DNA of 64,000 bases, taken from Cryptomeria japonica. Lineage: Eukaryota > Streptophyta > Pinopsida > Cupressales > Cupressaceae. Positions 11,351-21,790 of the stretch are shown in pieces. The notes under the pieces were generated by a model. It saw only the letters and a list, made by a program, of their open reading frames with translations, was not told where the DNA came from and did no database searches. Both the position numbers and the translations under genes were made by a program. The first letter of the stretch is position 1. The number at the start of each line of letters is the position of its first letter. The stretch is taken from NCBI RefSeq assembly GCF_030272615.1, contig NC_081409.1, positions 475,036,573-475,100,572 on the forward strand, written 5' to 3'.

Positions 11351-14266
11351 TGTTGGCATTTCACATTATAACAGACAATGGGAGATTGTTGGCATTTCAA
11401 TAAGGATATTGAGAAGGTTGTTGATGATTATGGATATAACTGATTAAGGATGTTTATTGTCTTGATATTATTATTTTGTCATTGATGTCAAGAAATTGAT
11501 TTTCTAATTCAGTATGATGTTGCCATATCTTGAGAAGTATGATTTGAAGAGTATAAAGATGTTGGTAAAAGACACAAAAAGAATATGATGAATAAGGTAT
11601 TCAATGGGCAACTATTACCGAGTCAGACAATGATGAGATCATGATGTTTAGATTGTTTTAACATCATACATATGTTGTAAATTGTAAGGCTGATACTATA
11701 CTATGTTATCGAGCAAAGAACCTAGTCGATTAACCCTAAGGTTATCGCTATTGGTTAATTAAGGCAGAATGTCTACCGAGTGAAGTTTAGTATTTACCGA
11801 GTTGTAACCGAGCTGTAACAGAATACATTAAATGGTTACTGTAGACATCTAAAAAAGGTCAACGCTTGCAGAGTCATACTTTAACATTTGCGCATTGCCT
11901 TATTTTAGGGTTCTTGCGTCACATTAAAATTTCTTCTATGTTGCGCACTTGGTCTTTATCATTTGTGAGCATCAAGTCCTTCTTCTACATTCCTCATTTT
12001 TCAGTCATGATTTTGGTTGATCTTATCCTGTCGCATCAATGTGTGTGCTCATTTAGCATATTTTGACATCGTCAATTCGATTTCATTTTGGACATCGTCA
12101 ATCCTAATCGATGATAGAATTAAGGTTTTGTCCTCTTGTCAATCTTGTCATTTTGCGATCCATTTGTCATCGATCCTTGTCCTCTTGTCAATCTCATCAA
12201 TTTTGCGATCGATTTGTCATCGATCGTTGTTCTTTTTCAATCATGTCAATTTGGATCAATTAGTCATTGTTCCTCGTCAATTGGCGCCTATCAATTTGAT
12301 CCCTTTATCAATCTCAATCATTTGTCAGCATTGGTCCTTTGTCAATCAAAACCATGATCAAATCGACCCTACATTAATTATCTTTTGTCAAGACCTAATT
12401 GTCGTCTTTGCATTTCTAATTCATCTTCTAAGGTTTTATGATTTATTCATTTAATCTTGTTTGTCATTTTCCCTTTAGGTTAAATAATTTATTTATTTAT
12501 CCTAAGTCTTCTTGTCACAATTAAATATTTATTTAATTGGCCAATTAATTCCTCTTTCTTTTTGTAAATTAATTAATGAATGGAAAATTATTAATTAATT
12601 TACCTAATTTTCATCAATTTCTAATTTCCTAATTTCCAATTCATCTAATTTTCTATTTTCTCCTATTTTTCTAATATTTCCCCTAATTTCATGGGAATGA
12701 CATTTCAATCTTGTCATAATTTGTCAATCAATCAATCAATCTTGCATGTCAATTTGTCATAATTTGTCAATCAATCAATCTTGCATAGAAAGTGTCAATT
12801 TTGTCATAATTTGTCATATTTATCATTCTTGATTTGAAATTTCCTTTCAAATCTCTTCATGCTAATCTTGTCATCTCTCCAATTTGTCTATAAAATTGGA
12901 TTAATTTCTTCAATCAAAGGATCAATTAATGAAATTTTTCGGATCCTATCAATCAATCACGTTTCTAGTATCCTTACACTGCCATTCCATCTTAACAATC
13001 TTGCTTTCATACTATGCCTTGGCATTTGTAGGTGAGATCCACAAACAAAGCAAATTTGAAGGAGAAAGAAGGACAATGGAGAATTCTGGAGGAGATATTC
13101 ATGTTTGTAATGGTTTGCATTTGATTCGAATGTCTTCTTTTCATATCTCTATTGAATTTTTTAGGATTGTTATCATTGCAATTTAGTTTTCGTGATTGAG
13201 CTAGTCTAATATCTATTTGCTTTGATGTTTTCCCAAATTCCTATCATACAGTTACATGCGTTATTTAATGAAGGAAGCTGATGAGATGGAACTGATTAAA
13301 TGATTGGTATGCCGTGCATGAAGTTTGTTAATGAATCTATGACAAAGGAAAATCGGCATGAAGATCTACAACTTAGATTGAACCACAATACCCTAGCCCA
13401 AGTTCCAAGAAATGTATGCAAGTTCCAAGGCAGGGTAAAACATTTTCAGATCAAAGGATACATTGAACCTGGTCAAAGTTTGAAGATCTGATGGCTATGA
13501 TTGATCATGGGAAATGTGATCAAGGAGATTAAGCAGTTAGCTAGTTGTTTATAAATAGGGAACTATTGATAAAAAATGTATGCGGGCAAATTTATGCACA
13601 GGGATGCTACATAGTGATTACCGAGCACATAAGCTTGAAGACCTATTTGAATAACAGAGTATAGAAGCCCAACAGATGGACAAGATTAGTTCTATGTCTA
13701 GATTGTATTGAGAAAATAAGAATCTGCTTTAGCATTTTAGATGTGAAGTTGCAGATAGATTTTTATTACTGTTATTTTGTGAAAGTGACAGAAAATCTCT
13801 TAACCGAGTGGACTTAACAATCTTATTTGTAAAACCCTCTAGCAAGGTGACATTCTAATTGAGTGTTTGAAATCCTTTAACAAGGTCACTTCTAACAAGG
13901 TGAAGATCCTAACAGATCTGAGGGAAATTCCTTAACCGGGTCAAATCTAGCAATGTGTTTGTAATCTTTAACAGGATTTTCTTTTAACCGAGCATATTCT
14001 AGAAGAGTATATTTCTTAGTGGGTCCAAAATCCCACAATAGTTTTTCCCTATTTGGGTTTCCATGTTAAATCTGTTGTTATGAGGTTTATGATGTTTATA
14101 TGCTTTTGAATTTGCATGTTTAGTAGTTTTGGTTATATTACTTAAGTATATGTTACCGAGGTTGAATTTGATGTTTTTATGGTAGATTAAGGTTGTATGA
14201 TTCACCCCCCCCCTCTCATCTTGTTGGCTATTCGATCTGTACTTAGATTAAGTATTAGAACTATCA
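11351..14266 (+). repeat. Element A 3' LTR, interrupted by a nested solo LTR
   Basis: The two LTR parts (11351-11839 and 13256-14266) align continuously with the 5' LTR once 11840-13250 and one GTTAC copy are removed, leaving 1,500 bp. The end ...AACTATCA is followed directly by the target duplication TGATA. Confidence 0.95.
11840..13250 (+). mobile_element. Solo LTR (1,411 bp) nested in element A's 3' LTR
   Basis: It starts TGTAGACATCT, ends TATCATACA (TG...CA), and is flanked by perfect 5-bp duplications GTTAC at 11835-11839 and 13251-13255. The 5' LTR of element A reads straight through the empty site. There is no internal domain, PBS or polypurine tract, so it is a solo LTR left by LTR-LTR recombination. 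The sequence is rich in TTGTCAATC-type phrases and (AATC)n runs at 12720-12785. Strand is assigned by the TG start only and could be the reverse. Family not recognised, perhaps Ty3-type. Confidence 0.9.
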
Positions 14267-14325
14267 TGATATTCATACCAAAGAGAAGATTGACCACATA
14301 TAATTGTATGTATGTTTGGAGGGAT

Positions 14326-14930
14326 CACTAACACATTTGGGGTCATTTTCCAACGAACTATCATCATAATTCTGACATATTATTGTCGTAGATCCAACGA
14401 AATGGTGAAAAGTTTTTCATTGGCTTATTCGATGAACAGATGTTCATCGGAATTTTGATGCCTTCTTTTTCAAAAGTTGATACATAATGTGGTGGTCTAA
14501 TTTGTTAGAATTCTGATGAATTCGCCAATCTTCGAATGAACCATGCACTGGGTTTTTCGTCGGAATTCCAACAAAAAAGGGCATTATGCTCCAATGAGAA
14601 TGGTGCACCTGCAACAATATTTTTTGTCGTAGGTACAACATTCCCATTAGAGAATAGTGCCCTTTTTTGTCGGAATTACTACAAAAAATGCAAGGAAGCT
14701 TCAACAGGAATGGTGCACCTACAACGAAATTTTTTGTCGTAGGTACAACATTCTTGTCAAAACATAGTGTCCTTTTTTGTTGGAATTATGACAAAAAATG
14801 AAAGGAAGCTCTAAAAAGAGGGCTATGTCTTCGATGAAATATTTCATCACAGATACAACACTCTCATTGGGGCCTATGTTGGGCATGTCCATCAGAATTC
14901 TGACGAACGAGCTATATTTAAAAAAAAACA
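14326..14930. repeat. About 110-bp tandem repeats; probable CACTA transposon end
   Basis: A partly palindromic motif of the form TCGGAATTNYGAC recurs at about 14445, 14552, 14663, 14773 and 14888, a spacing of 107-115 bp. A second motif, TTTTTTGTCGTAGGTACAAC, lies between (14621 and 14731). Repeated short inverted motifs like these are typical of the subterminal regions of CACTA (En/Spm) transposons, where transposase binds. A CACTA sequence is present at 14326-14330. No matching right end was found, so the terminus is inferred. The Ptta/En/Spm-like coding remnants at 17250-18673 fit this reading. Confidence 0.5.
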
Positions 14931-15949
14931 AAAACAATTACCATCAGGGAATATAGAGCATTGCAAATATGGAATATAATTTGATAAGCTTTCTCAAATA
15001 TTGAACTACCCCTATATAACTCCTTACCTCAATGATTAACTAACTATGGTAAACTATATATTCTAGCAATATACAAAATCAACAATCCCATATATTCTAA
15101 CAATATACAAACTCAACCAAGAGGGACTATTTGGGTAATGAAGACCTTGATAAAGAATGGATATGAGAGTGAGGAAAATGATATAAGTAACATGCAAAGC
15201 CCTGGTGAAGATAGGTAGCCATTATGCATTCTACTATAGTACAATGACTAGTTATAGGTTAGAGATGATGTACAAGGTCATGAAGGATTAAAGGATGCAG
15301 AGATTACAATCATAGAAATACACTAAGATTATAAATATCTCAAACCACAAAGTGACCTCTCACAATCCATAAGAAAATATGTTCATATATAAGGATTGGA
15401 TAAAAAAAAATTGTAGCAAGTTAATGACAGAGAGTAGAAGCAGTTAACAACTTTACCCGAGTAAGAATTTGATCCAATGCCAAAAGGGCCAAAGGCAGTT
15501 ACAAAGATTTAGGGTTAAATGGGTATAATGTTTAGATGAATGAGAACATGATAGTATCATAGAAGAAATATGAATAAATATTTGATAGTCCCAAAGTCTG
15601 ATAGACCTGTAATACACAGTCAAAATAGTAACATCATTTAAAAAAAGGACAATTCATAGTTATATAGACTATCAAGAGTATCAGTCACAAAAGAATGCAA
15701 CCATTGTCACAAAATGTCAAAGATCAAGCTACATTGATAGTTGAAAGCCTCAACATAGAACCAAGATAAGCATTAAAGTAATTAAGAGGTGTATGAGCAA
15801 CTATGGTAGTTAGGAAAGAAAAAACACAAGACAATGTATAGCATCATAGAATCCAGTCATATGAGAAAGGCATTAGGGACAAATTTCAACGTTAATGAAG
15901 AAAATGCCTTATTAAGGGACAATGATATTCATAAGATTGAAAGTAGTCA
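14931..15949. other. No firm feature; possible degraded gag
   Basis: AT-rich sequence without a sustained frame. Its right part (15450-15950) may be the degraded gag of the Ty3 element whose protease follows, but I see no diagnostic motif. Confidence 0.4.
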
Positions 15950-16480
15950 CTAGGATGAAAAGGTCACCCTTGGAGTTACCAACTGAGTTGAACATCTAGA
16001 GAATGTGATGAAACCAATTCCTAAACAAGATAGACTGAAACCTAAGATTGAACCTAATATCACCTTAACCCAAAGTGGTAACTCAAAGCATACACCTGAT
16101 GGACCAATATACATTACTGCTATAACTAATGACAAACCCACATGTAGGGTGCTTATTGATCCACTACGTATGGTTAATATGAATACAAAATAATATCTTT
16201 TCACATATGCATTATATTAAGACAATTATGATAAATCCAAAGTCTTGATTAAGGTGCATGATGGTTTCACTTGTCCCATCATTGGTTCCATCACCCTTAA
16301 GTTAAAGTTGAATTTAAAAGATTAGATGTTCCTTTTACCATTATTTCTACCTTAGACCAATTTCATGTGAAGTCAGCTTATTTTTTAAGGCAGTGCCCTT
16401 TGTAGTCCATTAAAATGTTGAAGTTCTCAGCTCAAGGACAAGTGTAAACTATATTTGATAGTGGGTTCTAGGCCTTGTAT
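15950..16480 (+). pseudogene. Ty3-gypsy protease region remnant
   Basis: The frame at 16005-16190 contains PIYITAITNDKPTCRVLID, which resembles the start of a retroviral-type aspartic protease (hydrophobic strand, then the LID/LVD active site). Downstream fragments in shifting frames include a DQFHVK segment and a following SIKMLKFSAQGQV segment. These match the usual order in gypsy proteases before reverse transcriptase. Several stops and shifts break the frame, and the active-site glycine is replaced. No reverse transcriptase follows, so this is an internal fragment of an old element with no LTR visible. Confidence 0.5.
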
Positions 16481-16590
16481 AGGCAACTATTTGGTGGCTC
16501 CTAATTGCTAATCTTTGATCGGACTTAGACAAATATTTGGTGTATTTGGCGACTTCCCTTTTAAAAAGTTAAATGAATATTTGCCTATGT

Positions 16591-16672
16591 AATCAACAAT
16601 ATGAATATAAACAACAAAATCCATTTTCTATAATCAACAATATGAATATAAACAACAAAATCTTAATCAAGG
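16591..16672. repeat. 41-bp tandem duplication
   Basis: A block starting AATCAACAATATGAATATAA occurs at 16591 and again at 16632, with exact matching over the first 31 or more bases. It is recent compared with its surroundings. Confidence 0.8.
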
Positions 16673-16934
16673 ACCTTACCTTTGATGGTCTCCACTAAGT
16701 AACTTCTTGTGTTGTTGTTTGTGTTGGCCATGTTGGACCCTGCAATTAAGATTCAATACATATTATTCAATAAGATTAACAGTGGAGCATAATGAAATAT
16801 TCAAAAGTGTGTTACCTTATTGAGCTTCTCTTTATTTCAGGAATAGTTTAATATTCTCTACTTAATAGGGCCAATCACGTGAAGGTGGAAGGTCATTTGG
16901 CCCTCCCCCCCCTAACATCACTCTAAATTCCCTG

Positions 16935-17175
16935 TTAACATATAACATTCATTCATTCTTTCGTCAATTAATAAAAAATGGCATTCATTCATTCTTTCAT
17001 CAATTAATAAACTATAACATTCATTCATTATCACATAATATTCATTAACACATAACATTCATTAATACACAACATTCATTATTACATATCATTCATTAAC
17101 ATTCATTAACACATAATTACATTTATTAACACATAAAATTCATTCATTAACAAATAATACGATTACAATCATTTA
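16935..17175. repeat. Imperfect ATTCATT-AACACATAA repeats
   Basis: Irregular repetitions of short phrases such as CATTCATTAACACATAA fill this stretch. There is no coding potential. It behaves like a degenerate minisatellite beside the minus-strand gene remnant. Confidence 0.7.
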
Positions 17176-17249
17176 TTTATTTTTGAAGCTAAGTAAAAAC
17201 TAAGTGGAGCATCGTTTTCTTCATCATGTTTCCCCTCTTCAGTTGTTGT

Positions 17250-19800
17250 GCCCTTTTCTTGTGATCGTAATGTATGCCTAGTCATGTACCCATGGCAAGG
17301 ATGCCAAGGCAAAGGGGGTCCACTGCAATAAAAAAGAAATGGGTTAAATTCATAAGATTTTTTATTATTGTTACAGGTATTTCATTAATTAAAAGAACAT
17401 TACAGGGGTTCTCTTTACCTGATGGGGCCACATCATCTTCCTGATCATTTTGTCTAGCCTCATCCTCAACATGTTGAACACCATCTAAATATTTTGGAGT
17501 TGAAACACACATGAAAGGTTACATTAATCAATACACCAATTGCAATTAAAATTTATTTAAAAGAATAATAGTGGTCCTCTTTACCTGATGGGGACACATC
17601 ACGTTCCTGATGTTGTCTACCTTGATCATGCTCCACTTGTTCACCCCGCTCTACATGCTCTAAAATAAAAATTAAAAAGGTTACATTAATTACTACACCA
17701 ATTTCAATTAAAGATGTTTAATTGTATTAATAATTACATAAAAAAAATTGTATAACACATGAATACCTCCAGTACCAGGATGCACACCACAACCTTCATC
17801 ATGTGTAGGTTGTGTTCCACCCTTAGCAGGCCGCATTCCAATGCCATGTGCATTGTTATCATTGCTTGCTTATTTAAAACAAATATAGTCACTTTATGTT
17901 GGAAATTAACATCGAATAGATTATTGCTCAAGTATTCAATTTTAAATAATTTCCATTTAGCTTATTTACCTGTGCGACAGATGCATCAGAATCTTGTGTT
18001 TGCCCACTCAATTCTCTTAGGCATTTATCCACGACTCCATAGCCTTGCTGGAAGGTAATTTTCATTTTATCTTCTATGGGCACTCTATTGAATTTAGAGC
18101 CCTGCATTTTTGCTTAATATCATGAATTTGGCATCTATTGTTTGATTAAAAAAAATTGTTTGCAATTTATTATTTCGATGCGATATTTCATTTATTGATA
18201 TTTACAATTCATGCGGAATCTTTCACATAACCACCAGAGCCAAGTTTGTGTTGCTTGTGCTTTTATAGTCTTGCCTTAGTTGCCTTTGATGTGTCAGGCA
18301 ACCTATGAAAAGTTTGAAATATGTTAGATTATGTAAATATAAAGAGCAATTAGTACATAATTACATTGTTAATAGTATAACATACCTTCCTTTGCTTGGT
18401 GGTGTATGCCCTTTTCTCTTTTTAGCTTTCTCCTTTCCATTAGAAACCAGGTCCTTCCAATCCCTCTCTGGAATCATGGGGGGGTGCTCGTACTTTCTAT
18501 TCTTCTCTAAATGTGTCCTATATTGGTCCCTCACATACTTTAGATATGTTCCAGCTTTCTGAAGGACCTTAGTTTTGTTGAATGTGTCATTTCCGAACAA
18601 CATAGCCAAACGGTTTATGAGTTCATCTTTAAATTGTTGATTTTGGGCATTCCACTACGTACATATGGTGGACCTGAAAAATATCCAATGTAATATCATT
18701 TAGATATTTATAAAAAACATCATTTCCTGCAAAAAAATCATGGGATCACTAGTCCAAAATGAGTGATCAATAAGTAAATTACAATTGGACTATATAATGA
18801 TTATTTTAAAGTACCTAGAACCTTCTCTATCTTTATGGGAACAAGATCATCAGTCACCACAAATGTGATCGACAATGTTTCCATACTAATAATATGGGAA
18901 GATCCAAGAAATGCTGCTAAAATATCACCACTAGTGGCCTTTGCATCCCCATGTGCATGTTCCATTGCAAAGGTCAGTGCAGTACTCAATGACTACATGT
19001 TGTGTGTTGCCGACATTGTAGTCAACAATATAGGTGTCGATGATGGGGTCAAATGAGGTGGTGAATGCATGGACATAGACAACACCTAAAGATTAATATA
19101 TTAAATATACAATACATTAAATATAAGAGAAATAACACATTAACGGAAGGACAAGAACATGTAAAAATATGAGTTGGTGTATGCACAGAACATGGTCATC
19201 ACCTGAACTACTTGGAGTACCCTGATCATGGCCACCAGCTTCATGAGGACACAAAACTTCCTGTAAAAACAACACATACATATTTTAGTTCATGACATAA
19301 AATAGTATAAAATATAAACTGTGAATGAACTTATGGTATAATTAAAGATTTCATGACTGCTTACTTGCAAATTTTGTGCTCTCTCTGTCAATTGTTTCAC
19401 CCTATCTTGTATCTCATAAGTTTGAGAGACTATGAATAACAATTTAAGAATTTCTTTATTAATTTTTTTTTGGCATCTTTCTTATCATTTCAGTAGGGTT
19501 TGTGGAAAATGTGATGTCATCATCGCATAATAGTGAGTCCACCTCTGTATTGATGTTCTCAGCTACTGCAGGTGCCTTTCCCTGAACATCCGTTTGTGAC
19601 AAGAATATTAGTAACATTATCAAAATTAATTCAAAACCCTAAAGAAAAGAACATAATAATATACACATTTTGCTTGTATCTAATTTGTATAATTACAATG
19701 AGGTTTACCTACTCGGTAGAAGTGCCCAAAGCTACATCCTAGTCTGTGCTATATGTTGGATCAATGTCGCACTGTGACAAAAATTAAATATAAAAAAACC
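17250..19800 (-). pseudogene. Multi-exon transposase-like gene remnant (Ptta/En/Spm type?)
   Basis: Short protein-like blocks on the minus strand are bounded by plausible splice sites. Going 5' to 3' they are: about 19770-19706; 19600-19365 (acidic, ...VDSLLCDDDITFSTNPTE, then a coiled segment); 19265-19200; 19080-18820; 18673-18386; 18301-18225; and Gly/His/Asp-rich exons at 18050-17960, 17880-17760, 17660-17585 and 17510-17415. Two of these end in the same pattern, PS followed by GTAAAG, suggesting an exon duplication. The 18673-18386 exon followed by HKLGSGGY (about 18240) resembles the conserved block of the plant Ptta/En/Spm transposase family (Pfam Transposase_24). Stops interrupt several exons. 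Exon limits are approximate. Confidence 0.45.
18386..18673 (-). pseudogene. Best-preserved exon of the transposase-like gene
   Basis: About 95 codons, open after one TAG near the 5' end. It encodes an N-terminal ...NQQFKDELINRLAMLFGN, a central helix with KYVRDQYRTHLEKN, then IPERDWKDLV and a basic tail KEKAKKRKGHTPPSKGR. Flanked by TTTTTCAG before 18673 and GTATGT after 18386, which fit intron borders. The order of a charged helix, a Pro/Asp-Trp motif and a Lys-rich segment followed by HKLGSGGY in the next exon recalls Transposase_24. This is family resemblance from memory, not a computed match. Confidence 0.5.
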
Positions 19801-19939
19801 ATTACAAAAATGAAACCAATAGGCTTACCAAAAAAACTTAATAATAAAATGGTATATTGGAGTCATTAATTGGAGGCTAGTTTAAATGGTATATATAAGT
19901 ACGCACCACCCCCACAATAGTAACTTTGTTTGTATCTAT

Positions 19940-20670
19940 TCAATTCAAATTGTAATCGATTAGCAACTCTTCCCCTGCACTTATTGATTTTATCGCACAT
20001 ACAAATACACGGTTTCCCTCGCGCGCCTCAAATATGCAATTGGGTTGCCTATAAGTTGATCTATGTCGTGTACTATTTATAAAACCTGCAATATTTCCTA
20101 TTTCTTTTGGCCTTCCATCAATGTACATATCCACTCTTTTACTTTGATCATTATCTTTTAGATGTATATAATTTGTTGACAGTGCATACCTATGCATACT
20201 TCATGTATATTGAACCAGCTACATCCAATTTTTGTAATTGTAACAGGGTCTGACATACTCCATCGATTCAACAACTTTGTTGTAATAGACCTTTATGCCA
20301 TCCATGGAAAATAGGCCCAAACCATGTAATGACGATGGTGTTATGCTATATATCCTCCTGTTAACACAAAAAATAGTGTTTATTGGAGGAAGTTCCTTGG
20401 GTACCCATTGTTTTTGTAGATGTTTGTACCTTAAGGGCAACTCCATGTTGTTTATTCTCTCATCATCATAAGAACATGACCCCCTTGAGAAAGAAATAAT
20501 TCCATGCTTTTATGGAATCTTATTCTAATCTTTTGACCTCTAGTTGATCTCCCTCTTTTAGACCTACTACATGTCTCACTTTCCTGATCTTCTCTTCCTG
20601 AATTTCCCTTTCTTGAGGAAGACACATCTGACAAATACCTATTTGGTGGTACCTAGACTCCATCAAATGA
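19940..20670 (-). pseudogene. SET-domain protein remnant
   Basis: Minus-strand frame of about 240 codons. N-terminus: a basic, Ser-rich segment with SKRGRSTRGQKIR (possible nuclear signal, about 20590-20540). After a frameshift near 20530, a lead-in with LRYKHLQKQWVPKELPP. Then the SET domain: start motif SSLHGLGLF (about 20335), central NIAGFINSTR and QPNCIFEAREGN (about 20080-20020), and C-terminal ISAGEELLIDYN (about 19980-19945). SET proteins are lysine methyltransferases that use S-adenosylmethionine. The usual NHSCxPN signature is altered here (the His is lost), while the terminal Asp-Tyr is kept. In-frame stops at 20219-20221 (TAG) and near 20201 (TGA) mark it as a pseudogene. It lies directly upstream of the transposase-like exons, on the same strand. 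Confidence 0.8.
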
Positions 20671-21275
20671 GAGATATAGTTGAGAGAGGATCAATTTTTA
20701 TTGTGAGAGGAAATAAATTTTATGATTCCATAGAGAGAGATGACAATAAGTTGTAATAGATGGTTCACCATATCTTGTTGATTATTTTCAAATGCTACAA
20801 ATAGATTTGAGGGCGGGTTGTCAAAGGTCCATTGGATTGATAAAAATGGCTCATGCTTTTTCCTCATATTCATCATTGAGGGTAATGTTGATGAATAATT
20901 CGACCCTAAAGTTGATTTTGAGATTTAAATTTGAATTAAGGCCAAATGGGGCCTCAAGTGTTGATAACTGTATTAGAGTTGCTGCAAATGTGGAGGTTTC
21001 AAAAATTGAGAAAGTTTGTTTTTCTGGTAATTTTGGAGTTTCAAAAACTTAGAAAAATAGTCTTCCTTGTCACTTAAAGCATATAGGAGGGCCGACAAAG
21101 TGGAATGAGCTATACCATGTGGATGTCAAGGTGGTTTAGGTGAGAAAAAAAATTAAAGTTTTGACAAAATATAGTTGCTAAAACCTAGCTTATTATTAAA
21201 CCACTCCAAGATAGGTGTAAAGAGAAAGCAAGCAAATAATAAATGGTTTCTATAAGGTGTATTGGCTTATACCTT
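20671..21275 (-). other. Between exons: weak coding signs only
   Basis: The minus-strand segment 20876-20694 is open for 61 codons and contains PFLSIQWTFDNPPSNLFVAF, but I do not recognise it. 20940-21275 shows no clear coding. It may be intron or another decayed exon of the minus-strand gene. Confidence 0.3.
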
Positions 21276-21790
21276 TTGATCCATGAGAAGAATCATCGCC
21301 TTGCCTTTATGTAGACTGTGCAGGATCCTCGTCAAAGGGGTTCAGGTTCCTGCATATGTAATTCATTTATCTTATGTTAGCTTACATCTTATATGAAGGT
21401 CAATCAAATGGCTCACTAACTTGCATAGACAAGGCAGCGAACTGTTTGAAAAAATGTCTAAAAGAAATGTGTTCTCGTGGTGATGGAATTCCATGACAAT
21501 CCATAGTAATTTGACTGTCATGGCATCCCATCACCATGAGACCGCATTTCTTTAAGGTATTTTTTCTGACAGTTTTATTTTACAAATTTGTTGTGTTTGA
21601 TCCATAAGAGATTTGGTAGAGCCAATTCATTTAGTCTAGCAAGCAACTAATTGAGTCTGTATTGGCTTTGTTTGTTTCAACACCTGATCCTTGCTTTGTA
21701 GCAATCTTATAGGCCCATATATACGTTTGTCTAGCATCATCTATAGCTACTATATTACTAGATGACTCAGACAATGTGTAGAGAAGGGCT
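21276..21790 (-). pseudogene. Upstream exon remnants of the minus-strand gene
   Basis: Two protein-like blocks. 21790-21590 encodes ...SSSNIVAIDDARQTYIWAYK and continues with IATKQGSGVETNKAN, with one TAG before an MNWLYQISYG tail. 21354-21276 encodes NLNPFDEDPAQST, a stop, then RQGDDSSHGSKG; it is preceded by TATGCAG and followed by GTATAAG, a good acceptor and donor pair. They lie on the same strand as, and upstream of, the SET frame and may belong to it. A LINE starts at about 21790, probably cutting the gene off from its 5' part. Product unknown. Confidence 0.4.
21440..21574. repeat. Imperfect inverted repeat, long hairpin
   Basis: The left arm (21440-21500) and the reverse complement of the right arm (21513-21574) match over about 60 positions, with perhaps 15 mismatches and a loop of about 12. 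Matching blocks include GAAAAAAT, AAAGAAATG, TGGTGATGG and CCATGACA. A transcript of either strand would fold into a long, imperfect stem of plant microRNA-precursor size. It could equally be a small foldback transposon; no clear target duplication was seen. It lies between two minus-strand exon remnants. Confidence 0.65.

Larger units (their letters stand above)
5149..14266 (+). mobile_element. Element A: complete, decayed Ty1-copia LTR retrotransposon
   Basis: The structure is complete: 5-bp target duplication TGATA at 5144-5148 and 14267-14271, 5' LTR 5149-6682, PBS, gag-pol 6747-10918, polypurine tract 11339-11350, 3' LTR 11351-14266. Domain order (gag, protease, integrase, RT, RNase H) is that of Ty1-copia. 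A second element, a solo LTR, sits inside the 3' LTR. By-eye comparison of the first 540 aligned LTR bases gives about 15 substitutions (near 3%), making this the youngest full element in the window. Seven lesions in the coding region make it non-autonomous. Confidence 0.95.

Noticed and set aside
16860-16920. C-run CCCTCCCCCCCC, as a possible LTR 3' end signature
   Set aside because: No CA end, PBS or companion LTR nearby.
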